64,000 nt of DNA. It comes from Brevipalpus yothersi (taxonomy: Eukaryota > Arthropoda > Arachnida > Trombidiformes > Tenuipalpidae). The stretch is from assembly GCA_003956705.1 (NCBI GenBank), contig QZCP01000186.1, positions 1 through 64,000 on the forward strand, given 5' to 3'. Positions within the stretch are counted from its first letter, which is position 1. Each line of letters opens with the position of its first letter. This document shows positions 59,119-64,000 of the stretch, piece after piece. Below the pieces are notes generated by a model, which searched no databases, had not been told where the DNA came from, and saw nothing but the letters and a program-made list of their open reading frames with translations. The position numbers and the translations under genes were made by a program.

Positions 59119-60400
59119 CCAACATTCATCTCGGCTTAAGACCTTCTACGGCCCAGAAGTAGAGCTGCCAAAATTCTTCCTACTTTAAAAACATTTCATT
59201 TTTGGCTTGCATTTATCCCTCCTCTCCAATGAAATGTCCTCATTTCATTAAGCATGATATCAATAATAACAACATTCATTACATAAAAACCCAAGGATAG
59301 TAGACTATATTTCAACATCAACAACGATCATTAAGATTGAATTATTGAATTAACTGTTTCCATTGATGAAAAGGAGGAAGAAAAACAAAATTTTTGTAAT
59401 AATCCTGGCCAATAGTGACCAATAGTCATCATTGAAATTTCCATCATTGCAGTGTATCTGAGCAATAATATCTTCTTCTTGAATTTTCAAAAAGCCTCAA
59501 AACAATTTGTATATCGTTAGAAACATTAGTTAATTGAGAGCTGGTCCATAAGATCTCCATAATACAAACCTCCAAAACTGCCTCAGAAGATTTATAATAT
59601 CAGTGTAATCTGGAAGTTCGTACATTCCTAATATTAGTCAGGCCGCCATTTTCTCTTTCTACCATCCTCCTTTCATTGAGAGGTATACCTCATGATGAGA
59701 GGTAAGATGATCATTCCTATTGGAAAGATGTGACTAGAAACACATCTCATTGCTCCAGCTACCTGTCCAAAAGACAGATACCTCTGGCGATTTGTTATTT
59801 GAATTAATTCAAAGGGTCATGAAACAATTATTTCATGACTATCTGCCATAATGGAAGCTGTTGAAGAGGCTACAGAACTACTCAAACGCTAGGTGTTTGC
59901 TGGTTTTTGTGAGCCGCTTAGTAATATTCTCTTAGACTTAGACTTTGTTGTCATCATTTCAGTGTAGTTGTGAATTTAAACTACGAATGTATCCCCTTTT
60001 TTTACAAAACTGAATTTCTTTCTCCTGATTACTTTTCCTAACTCTATAGCTGTGAGGCCATAATAAGACCAATAAGCCTTACTCCCCACTAGAACATTAA
60101 TTGAATAAACAAAGGCCCAAGAAATCCTAAATCTTAAGAGATGTCCTCACAATGATGTGCTGATTTATCTAGCCTAAGTTTAGCATTCAATTTTATTTCA
60201 AACATGGCGATAATCCTATTTATTACCGTATTCTTGTGTTGATAACTTGTGGTTCATCAAAGAAGCATCTTGATTATTCACAGTAGGAGCAATCATCGAA
60301 AATTCATTGATTGTTCATGAAGTAACTAAAATGACATGGATTCATTTCCTGTAAGATATAAATGTCACCCATTCTCATTTTATCGCTGTTTCGACTTAAA
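58760..60400. other. intergenic, no gene recognised
   Basis: Includes a short (GA)n run at about 59093-59118. No supported ORF. Confidence 0.45.
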
Positions 60401-60407
60401 CTATGTT

Positions 60408-60410
<3 letters not shown>

Positions 60411-60471
<61 letters not shown>

Positions 60472-60475
60472 GGGA
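60411..60475. repeat. (GA)n microsatellite
   Basis: GA repeat with a few AA interruptions. It stands where exons 2-3 of a cysteine-rich gene would be expected. Confidence 0.95.
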
Positions 60476-60550
60476 GTTTTGCTCACAATCCATAACTAAT
60501 CTGTAGCATGGTCGAATCCTCTTCACCAGACCTCTCAATTCATATCTCAC

Positions 60551-60638
60551 CAGATTTTCGAGTGGATCGACTCATCACAATATGATAGACCATGGCAACT
60601 AGAATGGGGATGTAGAGCAATCTTGAGAAATATTTCAT
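60551..60638 (-). pseudogene. orphan first exon of a cysteine-rich secreted protein gene
   Basis: 88 nt encoding MKYFSRLLYIPILVAMVYHI and the following SRSTRKS, with an intact GTGAGA donor, matching exon 1 of member B. After about 75 bp the similarity ends at the GA microsatellite, and no exon 2 or 3 was found downstream. Confidence 0.78.
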
Positions 60639-61568
60639 TATCAGGAAGCCTTTCATCACCTCATTAGGATTATTTTGCACAGATTCACTTGAGGTTGATG
60701 AAAAACGCTTCGTATCAAAACTTTTGAAGAAACTCGTTACGTATGAAAATTAAGGAAATCAGAGAATCGAAAAAGGGTATCGATTTTTCCAAAGAAAAAA
60801 GGAGAAGACACCTCTGCTGAGTAACACCTCTCTCCAATCAAACGACGAATTATGTCATCTCTGGCTCATAGTTTTGAATTATTATCATAAAATTCCATTC
60901 AGGCGACCTCAATTGAAGATATTTGCTGCAATACTTCCCATAAAATTTTGCTAAAATATTTCCTGATCACTTTCTCAACTTTTGAATTTTACCAATCTGT
61001 AATAATAATGAGAATGATTAAGTTAATGGTCAGAATGGGCAGGAATTCAGCGTTTCTTATCAGTGAATTTTTCTACGAATACGTGGAAAATTCCGAAAAA
61101 ATGGATCAATTTAGGATCATATTCGAAAACCTTGATGACCAAAAGTTAAAAAGTTCGACATAAAACATGTGTAGAAAACTTAATTCTACCCTTCTCTATT
61201 ATCGATAAATTATGGGATGATTCTTGTTTGCTTGAAAATGATTCCTCTTTAGTTCGTTAATTTATGAAGGCTGGAGTTCTTCAATTGAGAGGCAGTACGA
61301 AATTCCAGTGGTGTGGACTTGATAGAAAAATATTTATAACTCGATTCTTCGATTTGGGAATAGAGATTCATTGAAAGTGACATATTATCCCGATCACCAT
61401 CATTCTCTGATGGTGAAACTTGATCTCGGAAATAGACCGATCGCTTCTTTCTCATCCTATTCCAAACAATCCCGTTAATAGACTCTTCGAATTATCAATC
61501 TCGCTCACCACAACCATGGCCTGATCACTGGAAAAATTCGGTTTGATCTTCTTTCAGAGCAAATAAGA

Positions 61569-62063
61569 TTAGGTGAGAATATCTTTGAAGACAGAACACT
61601 CAGGATGCTTCTTCGGTTCAGTGACCTTTTCCATATTGATTATGCAGTAACATTTTTTGATTTTATCCAACGTGGCACACTGAGCGATTGTCTTGTTGTC
61701 TGCAAGAATTAATCATGCTAATTATTAGCTGAACAGCTTCATTATGTTTGAATAGAACCTTTTTTCGACAAAAGGCATTGGGGAGTCCCCGTCATCAGCG
61801 GGCTCGTTTTTCCATTATGCCAACAGGTACAAATTGGAGGATATATATATCTACACAGGACATCGTGAGTTATATCCACATAGTCCAATCCTGGTTTTGA
61901 TTCACCTATATAATGTGGAAGAAGATCTGTAACATAAATTTTGGATTCGACTGGAATTCTTGGTTTAAACCTCACCAGATTTTTTGGATGATTGAATTAC
62001 CACAGGACAATAGATCATAGCCACTAGAATCGAGATAAAGAGGAATTCCGATAGAGAATTCAT
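61569..62063 (-). CDS. small secreted cysteine-rich protein, family member C
   Basis: Exons 62063-61976, 61926-61759, 61699-61569; introns of 49 and 59 bp, GT-AG, phase 1; 128 residues. Signal peptide MNSLSEFLFISILVAMIYCP. Module 1: CRYIYPPICTC ... TPQC (C-x7-C-x-C-x15-C). Module 2: QCATLDKIKKCYC ... PEC. Exon 1 and exon 3 lengths (88 and 131 nt) equal those of member A. It is followed on the same strand order by the protease gene upstream at 63761, as the pseudogene at 57167 is by 58751. No family recognised. Confidence 0.75.
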
Positions 62064-62069
62064 ATTCTG

Positions 62070-62940
62070 GGTGTATTTCGAAAAGTTGATTGAAAGGGCT
62101 TAAAACAATCTCTCTAGAATCTTAAAATTCATAGAATTATCTCTCACAGTTAACAGTTTTGCTCGGCATTTGAACACGTAATCAAAATTCTTGATGACGT
62201 TAGAGCTACAAACAGAGTATCGATTTCTCAATAGAAGAGAAAAGAGGGAAAAATTAGGATGATGTTCAAAATGATCCAAATTGATCAACAAAATCAATGA
62301 TGCCTCTCATTTCCTAATAGAGGAGAGGAGAAAAGGGGGAAAATTCGGGATGATGTTTAAAATGATTCTAAAAAGACCAGCGAAATCAATAACGCCTCTT
62401 TCTTTTCTTTAAAATCAGCGAATTTGAGCTCTAATAAAACGATGTAGCTCATAATTCTTGACTCTGAACTTCCAATTTTTCTCTCATTTATCATAAGACA
62501 ATCTTCTTTGAATTTATTTTCTTTGGTGATTTCAACCGAAATTGTGTTCAGATCTCTCCTTATTTCTTCTTTCTTTCCCAAGTCCATACGATCGGTATTC
62601 TTGAGAATGTAGTGGTGAAGAATTGATAAAATGATGGATTTTTCCTCAAAAATTGAAAGAAGGGACAAATCGGAGAAGGTTCCCACCTAGAAGCTAGTAA
62701 TTTCAGTTTTTGATCAATTAAAGTACCCATGGATCTTTCTCTAATCTACTAAAATAATAATTCTCAGGATACTCCTCATCTTTTTTCTCAATCTCCCAAA
62801 TTCCTCCCGAAAAAAAATTTTTCACTTCGAATAGAGTCCATTTTAGAGTTTAATGTCAGAAAATTCGAAAAGGGCATAGTGGAAGAAATTTCTATTAAGA
62901 TTGTATCATTCAAGAGTAACAATCATATTCCACTTACAGG
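62070..62940. other. spacer between member C and the protease, duplicated at 57170-57945
   Basis: 62690-62940 is almost identical to 57690-57945. A 109-codon frame at 62357-62686 (minus) is not kept in the other copy and is not called a gene. Confidence 0.65.
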
Positions 62941-62942
62941 TC

Positions 62943-63761
62943 TCATTTTTTGTCGATTTCTTCTTGTATCCAATCATACACCGTTGATATATTGGCATAG
63001 ACACTAACTTCTGGCTGATATTGTAGTCCCCAGCTAACCACTCCAATTTGGAGATACTTGCCATCGTCTCGAACGACAAGAGGTCCTCCTGAGTCTCCAG
63101 GAAGTGGACTTTTGTATTGGTTCATGAAACCAGCGCATAGCATGCTTTCAGTGAATAATGCTCCGTGCACCGATCGACATTCTTGGTCTTCCAACACGGG
63201 TAGCTCCACTGATTGTAGAAATCTTGATTTTCCACTATATGGTGTTGTTTGCCCAAAACCACTCACAAGCCCAATCTTGCCCACAAACGAACCCTTGGAC
63301 AGTGTCACGGATCGTGCTGTGAAACCATTGTTCACCATTTTAAGGGGCTCTTGCAGAATCAAGAGGGCAATATCATAGATTACAATAGGCGGCACGCGTC
63401 GATATTGAGGATGAATTATGGTCTTAGCTATCATATACTTTTCGCTCTCGTCGATCCTTTCCAGATCATCGATCCCAATTAGTACACTCAAACTACTTGA
63501 GCTTACACCATCGACACAATGGGCAGCGGTGATTATTGTCGTTGGAGTCAGGATCGAGGCCCCACAGCGATGTTTCCATGTTGTTTTCCAGTCAGCCAGC
63601 ACAGCTTGATACGGTACAGATTCGATAGACGTAATGTTGCCGCCAATGATACGAGGAATCGGAGCAAGTTGATTTTCCACTGAGGAACCACATGGTGATG
63701 CCAAAACAACCGGAAAACTCAGTACAAAAATGTAAATAACTGGTAAAAAGACTTTCATCAT
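62943..63761 (-). CDS. secreted chymotrypsin-like serine protease (S1 family)
   Basis: 272 residues, single exon. Signal peptide about 1-21 (MMKVFLPVIYIFVLSFPVVL). Classical activation site Arg37-Ile38 (PRIIGG). Triad His81 (TAAHC), Asp130 (YDIALL), Ser224 (GDSGGP). Position 218, equal to chymotrypsin 189, is Ser, as in chymotrypsin; aromatic or large hydrophobic preference is inferred. Cys24 in the propeptide may tether it to the catalytic part. It differs clearly from the 0.9-45 kb cluster. A dead copy is at 57948-58751. Two ATGs in a row at the start; either may be used. Confidence 0.93.
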   Translation of the reverse strand: MMKVFLPVIYIFVLSFPVVLASPCGSSVENQLAPIPRIIGGNITSIESVPYQAVLADWKTTWKHRCGASILTPTTIITAAHCVDGVSSSSLSVLIGIDDLERIDESEKYMIAKTIIHPQYRRVPPIVIYDIALLILQEPLKMVNNGFTARSVTLSKGSFVGKIGLVSGFGQTTPYSGKSRFLQSVELPVLEDQECRSVHGALFTESMLCAGFMNQYKSPLPGDSGGPLVVRDDGKYLQIGVVSWGLQYQPEVSVYANISTVYDWIQEEIDKK

Positions 63762-64000
63762 GATGCTTAACTGGAAATATAGTTAACTCAACTACAATAG
63801 ACTTGATAATATATTCCGAGAAGAGAGGATAACAAAATGATTATCCAGAGATGTTGCTGTCTTTTATACTCTCTCTCTCCCCTCTTTCTCTCCCTTTGTT
63901 TTGTCATTCTGTAATTTGGGCTGGAATAATTTGTTACAATCTACAGATCATACATTCATGTTACGCAGATGATTGTGGAAGAGTGAAAACTAGGATACAG
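63762..64000 (-). promoter_or_regulatory. upstream region of the chymotrypsin-like gene
   Basis: Similar to 58752-58990 upstream of the pseudogene (for example ATTATCCAGAGATGTTGCTG), so duplicated with it. Probably promoter and 5' UTR; no element can be assigned with confidence. Confidence 0.4.

Noticed and set aside
62357..62686. 109-codon minus-strand ORF
   Set aside because: Not kept in the duplicated spacer at 57.4-57.7 kb; no signal peptide or motif.
1..64000. CRISPR arrays, bacterial operons, rRNA genes
   Set aside because: No regularly spaced repeats, ribosome binding sites or rRNA motifs; the window is eukaryotic.

Overview
This is a eukaryotic window: short GT-AG introns (49-158 bp), AT-rich DNA, microsatellites, decayed transposons of many classes, and secreted serine protease genes. 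A Tc1/mariner-type element with CAGGGTGTCCC ends, pogo/Tigger-like DDE fragments, an APE-type non-LTR element and tRNA-derived repeats fit an animal, most likely an arthropod such as a mite. This is inference; an early-diverging fungus rich in transposons is not excluded.

Layout. 0.6-9.5 kb and 38.4-45.7 kb hold a cluster of paralogous, single-exon, trypsin-fold protease genes. Four are intact (879-1754, 8656-9519, 41535-42392, 44774-45649), with at least five relics. They share about 200 bp of 5' leader and several hundred bp of 3' flank. A MULE-type transposon (about 3.2-7.2 kb), carrying a MULE/SWIM transposase gene and a convergent C2H2 gene, sits inside one broken protease copy. 9.5-14.5 kb is non-coding, with a decayed element and a 0.9 kb foldback. 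14.6-17 kb carries a second C2H2 gene and a pogo-like transposase relic. 17.7-23.85 kb is a decayed Helitron/PIF1-type helicase gene interrupted twice; one insertion is a small LTR element that encodes a zinc knuckle and a DEDD exonuclease but no reverse transcriptase. 25.15-27.57 kb is a mariner-like element with TIRs of about 290 bp and tRNA-like segments inside. 27.9-29.0 kb is a nearly perfect 1.09 kb palindrome. 29.3-34.7 kb is a non-LTR retrotransposon with two tandemly duplicated zinc-finger ORFs, an APE endonuclease/RT ORF and, downstream, an intact ORF with a PHD finger and a PWWP-like region. 47.7-48.4 kb is a two-exon membrane protein gene.

52.5-63.8 kb is a minus-strand array of a small secreted cysteine-rich protein family with two repeated cysteine modules, each on its own exon (three apparently intact genes, one pseudogene, one orphan first exon), interleaved with chymotrypsin-like protease genes (one intact, one dead). 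Part of the array was duplicated with a period of about 5 kb.

The host genes look like a locus of secreted proteins (proteases plus cysteine-rich peptides) expanded by local duplication. Most of the rest is transposon debris. The strongest candidates for something undescribed are the cysteine-rich family, the exonuclease-bearing LTR element, and the PHD/PWWP ORF linked to a non-LTR element.
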